Of a DNA stretch of 6,399 bases, positions 1 to 6,211 are shown in pieces. The position numbers were made by a program, and so were the translations under genes. Under the pieces are notes generated by a model. The model saw nothing but the letters and a program-made list of their open reading frames with translations. It searched no databases and was not told where the DNA came from. Source of the DNA: Spirochaetes bacterium GWF1_49_6 (GTDB lineage: Bacteria > Spirochaetota > Brevinematia > Brevinematales > GWF1-51-8); NCBI GenBank assembly GCA_001829395.1, contig MIBD01000196.1:12709-19107 (forward strand). Reading direction: 5' to 3'. Numbering within the stretch: the stretch's first letter is position 1; the number at the start of each line of letters is the position of its first letter.

Positions 1-705
1 ATAAGTGATAGCGTTGACAAGAGCCTCGTGCAGAACGGTCTCTATCTTCCAGATTTTATCGTAATGGTACTTCAGCACCTTGTTCTTAACCAGGTCGATT
101 GTCATCGATACGGCGTTCAGAGTAGACTTGATGGTGATCGTGCTGGACTCGTTCGCGGAATGATCGAAGACACCGAATACTTTGCCGTCCAGTTTATGCT
201 TCTCCATCAGGTCGGTCAGATCGTTCATCATCGCGTAGGAAATCCGGGTCTCTTTATAGAACGGGGGGATAATCGTCTCCAGCGCGTCCTTCGGTAACGG
301 GCGTTCGAACACCAGTATAGTATCGTCGAAATCCAGTTTGCACTTCTCGGGAGCGCCCCCGGAAATAATCAAGTGCTTTTTCTCTTTCCGCTTGATAACC
401 ACCCAGAAATAATTGTCGCACCGGACGGAGTTGAAATATCCGTCGAGGGGGTACATGGATACGACGTCGGAACGCGCCGGGTCGCCGGAAAACACGTCCT
501 GCCCCGCCTTCATCATCTCATCCAGCGTCTCGACCTGCTGGACATAAGGGTATTGTTTATCGATCCCGACCGTTAACGCGTGGGGATAATGAATATTGAC
601 CGGATGATAGAGCGATTCGCATTCATGATTAAACGTTATCCAAATATCTTTAGTGCAGGAATAATCACATATCTGCGTCTTGACAGGTACACTAAATTTT
701 TTCAT
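1..705 (-). CDS. Partial protein ending in the N-box of a putative GHKL/RsbW-type ATPase domain
   Basis: The frame is open from an ATG at 703-705 to the left edge, giving 235 residues with the C-terminus missing; translated by hand. The N-terminal ~210 residues match no family I recognise: they look like a mixed alpha/beta soluble domain with no signal peptide or membrane helix. The last visible residues, HEALVNAITY (226-235), fit the N-box of HATPase_c domains (E227, N231), in the style of RsbW/SpoIIAB anti-sigma kinases and SpoIIE-associated ATPases (E-A-x-x-N-A). The ATP-lid G-boxes would lie beyond the window. Its start overlaps the end of the neuB-like gene by 14 bases, with AAGGA about 11 bases upstream of the ATG, which suggests translational coupling. 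An anti-sigma or partner-switch role is inferred from one motif only. The gene itself is well supported; its function is not. Confidence 0.72.
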   Translation of the reverse strand, partial: MKKFSVPVKTQICDYSCTKDIWITFNHECESLYHPVNIHYPHALTVGIDKQYPYVQQVETLDEMMKAGQDVFSGDPARSDVVSMYPLDGYFNSVRCDNYFWVVIKRKEKKHLIISGGAPEKCKLDFDDTILVFERPLPKDALETIIPPFYKETRISYAMMNDLTDLMEKHKLDGKVFGVFDHSANESSTITIKSTLNAVSMTIDLVKNKVLKYHYDKIWKIETVLHEALVNAITY

Positions 706-1672
706 TTTCAGCGATATCCTTATCGACAGTTTTACCGATCCGCGACAAATATTCCTCCATAGGAACGCCGCCGCCCGGTCTTAATAACGCAATATCTTCC
801 TTTCCGATACGACCGCCCGCCGGGATATTTCGTTTGGCGTACATACCCCGCATAGACAGCCCGCGAACCTTTCGCTCGAATTCCGTTATCTTTTTCACGC
901 CCGGCCCGATAGTACTCTCGATTTCCCGGACTGCGCGTACCAGTTCGGAGAACTTCGCTTTATCCAGAGAAATCGCGTGATCGGCGCCCGGCCAATTATT
1001 ATCAATAGTAAAATGCCGTTCGATCATCCGCGCGCCCAACGCAACCGCGGCGACCGAAAAATAAATATTCAGGCTATGGTCGGAAAACCCCACGGGCAAT
1101 CCGAACTTTTCCCGAAGCGCGGGGATAAAATTCAAATCGAAATCGTCTTTCCCCGCCGGATACTTTGAAACACAATAGAGAAGCGCGGTCTTCTTGGCGT
1201 CCAATATCGACACGGCGCGCTCGATTGCGTCCATAGCCACAAATCCGGTGGAAAGGATAGCCGAGAGTTTCAGTTCCCTGATACGGGTCAGCAGCGGTTC
1301 GGTAGTAATATCCGAACTCGCGACCTTAACCGCTTTTACCGATAGCCCGTGGAGGAATTCCAGCGATTCCATATCCAACGGGGTGGCAAAAAAACCGATC
1401 CCTACCCTTTCCGAAAATTCCTTGAGTTCCCGGAACGCGTCATACGAAAGTTCGTACTCCTTGAATATCCGAAAACCCTCGGGCTGTAACGCCCTGTTAT
1501 AAAAATTCTCCGTTCTATATACCTGAAACTTTACCGCGTCCGCGCCGCATTCCTTAGCCGCCTCGATCAGGCGTTTCGCGCGTTCGGGGTCTCCGTTATG
1601 GTTGATCCCGATCTCCGCCGCGATGACGACGGGATGAGTGCCGCCGGCAAAAAGGCTCTCAAGCGGCTCCAT
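692..1672 (-). CDS. neuB: N-acetylneuraminate synthase family protein (NeuB/LegI-type nonulosonate synthase)
   Basis: Family members condense phosphoenolpyruvate with an N-acylated hexosamine (ManNAc or a bacillosamine-derived sugar) to form a nine-carbon acid sugar in the cytoplasm. The 326 residues show a NeuB TIM barrel (about 14-260) followed by a C-terminal SAF/antifreeze-like domain (about 272-326). Visible motifs are AEIGINHNGD (19-28), DAVKFQ (45-50), LLYCVSKYPA (164-173), the metal-site GFSDHS (195-200) and ERHFTID (218-224), and DHAISL (231-236). The SAF domain carries RGMYAKRNIPAG and a RPGGGV turn (298-303). The HNGD-type N-terminus favours NeuB/LegI over the pseudaminate synthase PseI, but sialic and legionaminic acid cannot be told apart here. 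The C-terminus stops at DIAENEKI, a few residues short of many homologues, just where the next gene begins. The start lies 2 bases after the preceding stop with no strong Shine-Dalgarno site, consistent with coupled translation. No other nonulosonate-pathway genes are in view. Confidence 0.93.
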   Translation of the reverse strand: MEPLESLFAGGTHPVVIAAEIGINHNGDPERAKRLIEAAKECGADAVKFQVYRTENFYNRALQPEGFRIFKEYELSYDAFRELKEFSERVGIGFFATPLDMESLEFLHGLSVKAVKVASSDITTEPLLTRIRELKLSAILSTGFVAMDAIERAVSILDAKKTALLYCVSKYPAGKDDFDLNFIPALREKFGLPVGFSDHSLNIYFSVAAVALGARMIERHFTIDNNWPGADHAISLDKAKFSELVRAVREIESTIGPGVKKITEFERKVRGLSMRGMYAKRNIPAGGRIGKEDIALLRPGGGVPMEEYLSRIGKTVDKDIAENEKI

Positions 1673-1674
1673 CT

Positions 1675-2289
1675 CTATTTTTCGGCTTTCAGCAGGGAAT
1701 TCACGTTCCCGATATTCTTATACAACCCCTGCGCCGACGCAATATCCAAAACATCCATGATACTTTGCACATTCTTTTCCGGCGTGTATCCCGCGAATAC
1801 CTCGATATTTTCCCGTTTGACCAGATAACTCGCGATCTGTTTCCGGCTCTCGTCCATCTTCGCTTGCATGGAGCTGATTTCCTTCGTCACATTCATCTTC
1901 AAGGTATAGAGCGATTTCTCATCCTCGACCTTCGTGCTGAGGAAACCGATCACACTCTGACCCTCGTACATTGTGGAACTGACTATCGCGTTCATCTTTT
2001 TGGTCATACCCGGCCAGTCGATCTTCTCAGGGTCTTTCCCGTCGAGCGAACCAATCAGGTTCTGCATATCGTTCAGGCCTTTGACGCCTATGTCGTTCTT
2101 CATATAATCTTTCTGGACTTCCTGAAGCCGGATCATGTCCTTCTCAAGATTTTTCTCGAATACAAAACTGTCTTCCCCAATCTGCGAACCTTTGCCGGAT
2201 TTTTCGGAAACCGCTGGCGATTTGTACTTGGATTTTTCGTATAACGCCGATAGGTTTACATTCCCGGTAATCACATCCTTGATATTCAT
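1675..2289 (-). CDS. Hypothetical helical protein, first gene of the neuB transcription unit
   Basis: I do not recognise this 204-residue protein. It has no signal peptide, no membrane segment and no cysteine, so it is probably cytoplasmic or exported by a non-Sec route. Residues 1-45 are polar and look disordered. From about 46 to 200 the sequence is rich in K, E, M, Q and S with helix-like periodicity; 43-66 and 120-165 could form amphipathic helices or coiled coil. A loop with DWPGM (91-95) separates these parts. The start is well fixed: AGGAGG lies 5 bases before the ATG and a consensus-like promoter lies just upstream. It is the leader gene of a three-gene unit with neuB and the ATPase-like gene. 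Nonulosonate synthases often serve flagellin or surface-glycan modification, so a structural or secretion-accessory role is conceivable, but that is only inference from context. Confidence 0.85.
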   Translation of the reverse strand: MNIKDVITGNVNLSALYEKSKYKSPAVSEKSGKGSQIGEDSFVFEKNLEKDMIRLQEVQKDYMKNDIGVKGLNDMQNLIGSLDGKDPEKIDWPGMTKKMNAIVSSTMYEGQSVIGFLSTKVEDEKSLYTLKMNVTKEISSMQAKMDESRKQIASYLVKRENIEVFAGYTPEKNVQSIMDVLDIASAQGLYKNIGNVNSLLKAEK

Positions 2290-2294
2290 TGTCC

Positions 2295-2300
2295 CCTCCT
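2295..2300 (-). promoter_or_regulatory. Strong ribosome binding site for the 204-residue protein
   Basis: The minus strand reads AGGAGG followed by GGACA and ATG, a near-perfect anti-16S match at 5-base spacing. It fixes the start codon at 2287-2289. Confidence 0.85.
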
Positions 2301-2336
2301 ACATTTCAAAGATACAGATTTCCCCATACTCTAGAT

Positions 2337-2365
2337 ATTATAAGGTAAAACAAAAAAATTGAAAA
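2337..2365 (-). promoter_or_regulatory. Sigma-70-type promoter for the neuB transcription unit
   Basis: On the minus strand a -35-like TTTTCA (2360-2365, 4 of 6 consensus bases) is separated by exactly 17 bases from a perfect TATAAT (2337-2342). The spacer is T-rich. Transcription would begin near 2330, giving a leader of about 40 bases that ends in the strong Shine-Dalgarno site. It lies in the 87-base gap after ftsW and implies that the three downstream genes can be expressed independently of ftsW. I saw no GC-rich terminator stem between ftsW and this promoter, so read-through from ftsW remains possible. Confidence 0.72.
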
Positions 2366-2376
2366 GGTTTTTATTA

Positions 2377-3549
2377 TTATTCTGAAGAAAATCCTTCATC
2401 GATGATGTTTTCGAGTTCCCTGATCTGCATTTTCGGGCGAATATCGTTCTGCGCGGAGATATTTAAAAGGATACCGACCCCCACCGCCATCATCAGCATC
2501 GACGATCCCCCGTAGCTGATGAACGGTAACGATACCCCGGTGGTCGGGATAATCCCCGTCGCGATCGCCATATTGAGGAGGGCGTGCAGGGTAATCAGCG
2601 AAACGATCCCGAACGCGAGGAGCTGGCCGAACTTATCCTTGCAGTTTACCGCGATCATCATACCCCGGATAAAGAAGATAAAGAACGCCGCCATCAGTAT
2701 CATCGAACCCAGCATCCCGGTCTCCTCCGCTATCACCGAAAAGATAAAATCGGTATGCGGGGTGGGAAGTTTCTTGATCTTCTGGATACTGTTGCCGAGC
2801 CCCAGCCCCAGAAACCCTCCGTTCACGAACGCCTGCTGGGACTGGATGATATGATAGCCCTTCCCCGACGGGTCGTCCCACGGGTTGAGGTAGGCGAAGA
2901 TACGGTCGAGACGGTACGCCACCCGCACGATGAACATGATCAAGACCGGTACGCTCAGGAGGAGTATGGATAAAAGGTGTTTAACCGAAGCGCCCCCGAT
3001 GAAAAACATAATCATCGCGACCACAAGGAGAAGCACGGCTGTCGAGAAGCCGGACTGCATGAGGATAATGAAGAAGATGGCGGCGACCAGTAACAGCGGG
3101 GGAAGTATCCCGAATGTGAAATCCTCGAGCTTGGACTGTTTCTTCGCGAGGATATAGGAAAGATAGATAATAACCGTTATTTTAGCGAGTTCGGACGGGT
3201 TAAACAGGAACAGGCGGAAGTCTATCCAACGGCGCGCGCCGCCGCTGTATTTCCCGATACCGGGAATAAACACCGCGACCAGAAGGAGTATGGTAATAAT
3301 GACAATCGGCTTAACGAAGTCCTTTAGGCGGGTATAGTCGAACATCATGAAGAATATCAGCACGCCCATTGCGGGTAACGCCCAAATGGCCTGACGGATA
3401 AAGAAGTAGTACGGACTCACCTCGTAGGTCTTCGCGGCGTAGAAACTCGCGCTCATCACGAAAATGATGCCGACGAGTATCATCCCCACCACGCAGAAGA
3501 AAATGACGCGATCCATCCTCTCCCAAATACTCCCGCGGCCGGTTCCCAC
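2377..3549 (-). CDS. ftsW: FtsW, SEDS-family septal peptidoglycan polymerase
   Basis: SEDS proteins polymerise lipid II into glycan strands on the outer face of the inner membrane; FtsW does this at the division septum with a class B penicillin-binding protein. The 390 residues show about ten hydrophobic helices and the family signatures GARRWI (104-109), NPSELAK (117-123), PWDDPSGKGYHIIQSQ (223-238), LPTPHTDFIFSVIAEETG (261-278) and the C-terminal GVSLPFISYGGSSML (338-352). Asp267 in HTDF corresponds to the essential SEDS aspartate. The PWDDP and ISYGGSS motifs favour FtsW/SpoVE over RodA. The usual QPD-L/F-GT segment reads QSGFSTA (165-171). The start is GTG at 3547-3549, with GGGA 8 bases upstream; an alternative ATG at residue 12 follows GGGAG too closely to be preferred. 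It lies 24 bases after the 758-residue gene, so the two are likely co-transcribed. The soluble tail (about 367-390) is short and acidic. Confidence 0.95.
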   Translation of the reverse strand: MGTGRGSIWERMDRVIFFCVVGMILVGIIFVMSASFYAAKTYEVSPYYFFIRQAIWALPAMGVLIFFMMFDYTRLKDFVKPIVIITILLLVAVFIPGIGKYSGGARRWIDFRLFLFNPSELAKITVIIYLSYILAKKQSKLEDFTFGILPPLLLVAAIFFIILMQSGFSTAVLLLVVAMIMFFIGGASVKHLLSILLLSVPVLIMFIVRVAYRLDRIFAYLNPWDDPSGKGYHIIQSQQAFVNGGFLGLGLGNSIQKIKKLPTPHTDFIFSVIAEETGMLGSMILMAAFFIFFIRGMMIAVNCKDKFGQLLAFGIVSLITLHALLNMAIATGIIPTTGVSLPFISYGGSSMLMMAVGVGILLNISAQNDIRPKMQIRELENIIDEGFSSE

Positions 3550-3573
3550 CTTCGCTATCCCATGACGGACAGA

Positions 3574-5850
3574 CTATTGCCCGGAGTTCTTTTTCTGCGC
3601 GACCTGTTTCAGTAAGCCCTGAACCTGCTGGATGGCGGCTTTCTGCTGACTTGATGCCATCGGGTCTTTCCCGATAATTTCGAGGAACTTATTCATATAT
3701 TTCTCGGCTTCGCCCCATTTCTGCTTCTCGTACGCGAGCATCGCTATAGTATAATAGAAGCTGTAGTTGTTCGCGGGCGGAGTAAGCGCCTCGATATTCT
3801 TGGCAATCGTATATGCCTCGTCCTTTTTACCGAGCTGGAGCGCGGTCTGGAACGCCCAATTATTGAAGTTGGTATCCTTCGCTTTGACGCTTACCAGTTT
3901 CGTGAACAAATCGCCTACGCGCGCCATATACGGTTTATACTGCGAGAGGTTCGCCTTAGTGAAAACACTCCCGATAGTCGTCTTTATCATATCCAGCGTT
4001 ACCTGATTGGGCGAGGCCTTCACCATATTCTCCATCTTCATCAGGTCGAGGATAGCGTTGACGAGAGAGACATTATCCTTCTGCGCGAGATTGGCCTTCA
4101 TATCCTTGCCGATAATCGCGAGGAAATTGGTCATATATTCCTCGGTATCCTTGTTATTGCTCTTTTCGAACGCGAGCCGTCCCATAGTCAGGAAGTACCC
4201 GGGGTCGGCGAACGACGGCATGGCCTTACGCAGGTTCAGCCCGATCGAGTATAATAGGTCGTTCTTCTGGAACTGCATCGCTATACTGAACGCCCACGCA
4301 TCGAAATAAGCGTCGGCCTTCTTCAGCTCGACGAGCTTCGAGAACATCTCGTCCGCCCTCTGCATATACGGCTGGAACTGGAACATATATCCCCTGAAGA
4401 ACAGGTTCTCCATCACCATCTTGACCGTGTTCAGGTCGATATTCGTCTGCTTGGCGGCGATCTGCTTCTCCAGGCTGGACGCGAGTGTCAACAGGTTGGT
4501 GGTGGTCATAGCCATCGTCTGCTGGAGGAAATTCTCCATCCCGGCGAAATTCTTCCAAATCGGGTTCTTGGCATAATCTTCCGTCGAGCCCTTATAGAGC
4601 TTGAGTTGTCCTTTCAGTTGATTGAGCCATTTATCGATTTCCTTTCTGTCCTTCTCCTCGTTCTCGGGATGCTGGAGATAGTCGCGTATCAGGTAATTGA
4701 ACATGACCGAGTAAGTGCCGAAGGAGTTGGGATACAGAGTAAGCGCCTTTTCAAGCATCTCGCCCGCTTTCGGGATAAGGTTCTCGTCCATCTTATTATT
4801 CAAGTAGATGACCGCGATATTATGCAGTACCGATATGGAATCATGCCCGTAATACAACGCTTCCTCGAAAAAGGTCAGCGCGTTCGTCCATGCCTGCCAG
4901 ATATGATTATCCAGTTCTTTGATAATGTCCGGGCGGGTCTCGGAGGATTTAATCACCTGGAGTTCGTTGATACGGTCGAGGTATATTTCGCCCATCTGGT
5001 AATCGTAGTTGATGACGATTTCTCGGGTAAGATAATCGAGGAATTGCGCGTTCTTGATATCTTTCCAACGGATCAGGAAGTCGCTGAAATAGTCCGTATC
5101 GTGCGGGGACGGGTACATTTTAACAAACTTGACCATCCCGCCGGATTTCGCGACATACCCCTGCGCCGCAAGGGAGTCTATCTGATCCATCGTATATTTC
5201 ATATCCACACTTTTGTGGAGCCAATCGGAAAATTTCTTCTGCGCGGCCGCGAACGGGATTTCATGCACCAGTTCGAGGTAATCCACCAGCGCGTATTCGA
5301 TATGCTGTACTTTATACATGATACCGTAACGGTGATAGTAATAGTCGCCGAGTGTCCACGGTTCCGGGCGTTCCCATGTCAGGTACACCGGGCGCGTCCC
5401 TATCCAGTAGGGGATAAAGTATGGGTCTTTCATATCGCGGATATCTTTATAGAACGGTTCGTAGCCCGCGAAGATATAGGTATCGACCAGCTTCATACGG
5501 TGCTGGAGGACTTCCGGGGTGATATAACGCATGTCGCCGTAGATACGGTTGAAAATATTCCCCTTCTGGTCGTAAGGAGTGATATCCGGGCGGAGCTTCT
5601 CCGCGTAGATGAAGTACACGGTCGCGAACACCTGGTTGTCGCCGCCCTCGGTCATCAGCACCGAGTTCGGTTCTGTGGATATCATCAGGTTCTTACCATA
5701 ATCATGGTTCAGCCAGTTCAGGTGATAATCGTTGTATTTAAAGTTCTTTACGAACGGGATAAGCGCGATCAGAACGACTATAAAAGAAACAACAACGGTC
5801 AGAACATTCCAGTCTTTCTTGTCGTTGGAATTCATTTCAGGATAAGACAT
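3574..5850 (-). CDS. Membrane-anchored TPR protein resembling the soluble half of DUF2723/GT117 (TMEM260-like) glycosyltransferases
   Basis: The 758 residues begin with a short cytoplasmic tail and one membrane helix (about 16-34), with no cleavage site, so the rest is predicted to be outside the cytoplasm. Residues about 48-110 (DYGKNLMISTEPNSVLMTEG, then GDNQVF, then KLRPDI, then YGDMRYI) match what I recall of the region after the last membrane helix in DUF2723 proteins: DYG-N-L, EPN-(A/S)-(I/V)-L-x-T-x-G-DN-x-x-F, RPDV. In those families a multi-span GT-C domain carrying the catalytic acidic residues comes first; here it is absent. TPR-like helices follow at 340-376, and residues 471-583 and 617-729 form an internal tandem duplication with an offset of 146 residues. 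The tail is Q- and K-rich. An in-frame stop 33 bases upstream of the ATG excludes a longer N-terminus, and AGGAGA lies 8 bases before it. The gene heads a unit with ftsW. Loss of the catalytic half suggests a scaffold or glycan-binding role; this is inference. Confidence 0.88.
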   Translation of the reverse strand: MSYPEMNSNDKKDWNVLTVVVSFIVVLIALIPFVKNFKYNDYHLNWLNHDYGKNLMISTEPNSVLMTEGGDNQVFATVYFIYAEKLRPDITPYDQKGNIFNRIYGDMRYITPEVLQHRMKLVDTYIFAGYEPFYKDIRDMKDPYFIPYWIGTRPVYLTWERPEPWTLGDYYYHRYGIMYKVQHIEYALVDYLELVHEIPFAAAQKKFSDWLHKSVDMKYTMDQIDSLAAQGYVAKSGGMVKFVKMYPSPHDTDYFSDFLIRWKDIKNAQFLDYLTREIVINYDYQMGEIYLDRINELQVIKSSETRPDIIKELDNHIWQAWTNALTFFEEALYYGHDSISVLHNIAVIYLNNKMDENLIPKAGEMLEKALTLYPNSFGTYSVMFNYLIRDYLQHPENEEKDRKEIDKWLNQLKGQLKLYKGSTEDYAKNPIWKNFAGMENFLQQTMAMTTTNLLTLASSLEKQIAAKQTNIDLNTVKMVMENLFFRGYMFQFQPYMQRADEMFSKLVELKKADAYFDAWAFSIAMQFQKNDLLYSIGLNLRKAMPSFADPGYFLTMGRLAFEKSNNKDTEEYMTNFLAIIGKDMKANLAQKDNVSLVNAILDLMKMENMVKASPNQVTLDMIKTTIGSVFTKANLSQYKPYMARVGDLFTKLVSVKAKDTNFNNWAFQTALQLGKKDEAYTIAKNIEALTPPANNYSFYYTIAMLAYEKQKWGEAEKYMNKFLEIIGKDPMASSQQKAAIQQVQGLLKQVAQKKNSGQ
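3664..4440 (-). repeat. Internal tandem duplication in the 758-residue protein (two copies, 438-base period)
   Basis: Codons 471-583 (4102-4440) and 617-729 (3664-4002) align without gaps at an offset of exactly 146 residues. By hand count 41 of 113 positions are identical. Shared anchors include QxxPYM, FxKLV, WAF, LAxEK and FLxIIGKD. Each copy contains one clear TPR-like helix pair (about 552-583 and 698-729). The copies are diverged, so the duplication is old, though the DNA is still recognisably similar around 3671-3710 and 4109-4148. Confidence 0.85.
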
Positions 5851-5858
5851 AACATTTA

Positions 5859-5864
5859 TCTCCT
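5859..5864 (-). promoter_or_regulatory. Ribosome binding site fixing the start of the 758-residue protein
   Basis: The minus strand has AGGAGA 8 bases before the ATG at 5848-5850. An ATG 5 bases upstream of that start is out of frame and too close to the Shine-Dalgarno site, which supports the start chosen. Confidence 0.75.
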
Positions 5865-5889
5865 TTTTCGGGGATTTATAAGGTTATAG

Positions 5890-5916
5890 TTTATAACAAA
5901 ACCAATAAAAAGACAA
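5890..5916 (-). promoter_or_regulatory. Candidate promoter (extended -10) for the DUF2723-like/ftsW unit
   Basis: On the minus strand TTGTCT (5911-5916) stands 15 bases before TATAAA (5890-5895). The -10 is preceded by TG plus one base, an extended -10 that can offset the short spacer. The leader would be about 30-35 bases. The region is strongly AT-rich and contains other TATAAC and TTATAAA strings, so the exact hexamers are uncertain. A promoter somewhere here is expected because the gap to the upstream gene is long and contains a terminator-like hairpin. Confidence 0.45.
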
Positions 5917-5937
5917 TAAATCATGCGGTTGTGGGAG

Positions 5938-6073
5938 CTAAACCCGACTGCCGCGCAGGCCATCCCCGATATCAAGGTGATTTCCGCCGTCAACTCCCAG
6001 CCCGTGATTAAGCGCAGGCATCATTGCCGCCGCTCAGCGGCCTGAGCCGGTATCCGCGATGACAGCGGGTAAC
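5938..6073. other. GC-rich fold-back island in the intergenic region (possible structured RNA or small mobile repeat)
   Basis: A block of about 135 bases is clearly richer in G and C than the AT-rich DNA on both sides. Its ends form an imperfect inverted repeat: AACCCGACTGCC from 5941 against the complement of GACAGCGGGTAAC (6061-6073), sharing ACCCG-CTG-C. Inside, TCATTGC (6021-6027) pairs with GCGATGA (6056-6062), and GCTCAG (6032-6037) pairs with CTGAGC (6042-6047) around a CGGC loop. An alternative hairpin, GCCGC-TCA-GCGGC, overlaps it. GCGCAGGC occurs twice (5953-5960, 6012-6019). No convincing coding frame runs through it. It does not match a riboswitch, SRP, 6S, tmRNA or RNase P core that I recognise. 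Its function and strand are unknown. Confidence 0.5.
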
Positions 6074-6145
6074 ATGAATATTGGAGTCGGAATTGCGGAA
6101 ATGGTTACTATAATAAGTAAAAAGTTTTAAGTTAAAATAGAAAGC
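6074..6145. other. AT-rich intergenic stretch with no gene
   Basis: Nothing beyond low-complexity AT-rich DNA is supported. It contains the perfect palindrome TTTTAA-G-TTAAAA (6125-6137) and a TATAAT (6109-6114, plus strand) that has no matching -35 and no gene downstream. Confidence 0.6.
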
Positions 6146-6160
6146 GGGAATAAAATTCCC
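6120..6160 (-). terminator. Weak intrinsic terminator after the right-edge TPR gene
   Basis: The minus strand has the perfect hairpin GGGAAT-TTT-ATTCCC (6146-6160), followed by GCTTTCTATTTT and, further on, CTTTTT. It lies about 52 bases past the TPR stop codon. The stem is only 6 pairs with a 3-base loop, and the T-tract is interrupted, so termination may be partial. The plus-strand orientation has no T-tract. Confidence 0.5.
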
Positions 6161-6211
6161 CACAGCTTCGTCAAACTTGGCATGACTGCCGGATTGAGCG
6201 CTATCGGGGCA

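Noticed and set aside
28..762. Three short plus-strand ORFs opposite the left-edge gene.
   Set aside because: They are shadows of the continuous 235-residue minus-strand frame, which overlaps the neuB-like stop in the manner of an operon and ends in a recognisable motif.
2343..2376. Possible terminator after ftsW in the A- and T-rich run.
   Set aside because: No GC-containing stem precedes the T-run. The run is better read as the -35 region and spacer of the next promoter.
4606..5889. A 427-codon open frame on the plus strand, antisense to the DUF2723-like gene.
   Set aside because: It is the complementary-frame shadow of a well-supported minus-strand gene with a promoter, Shine-Dalgarno site and family signature. 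Its translation is rich in H, R, V and I without domain features.
5923..6045. A 40-codon plus-strand ORF across the GC-rich island, and a 28-codon minus-strand ORF in the same DNA.
   Set aside because: Neither has a Shine-Dalgarno site or recognisable protein features, and both cover the fold-back DNA, whose base pairing explains the sequence better.
5938..6073. Possible integron attC site, because the ends read TAAAC and GTAAC.
   Set aside because: The ends do not fit the GTTRRRY/RYYYAAC core-site pattern, and there is no integrase or cassette array in view.
6109..6114. Plus-strand TATAAT that could be a promoter -10.
   Set aside because: There is no -35-like hexamer at 16-18 bases and no plus-strand gene downstream; it is expected by chance in AT-rich DNA.
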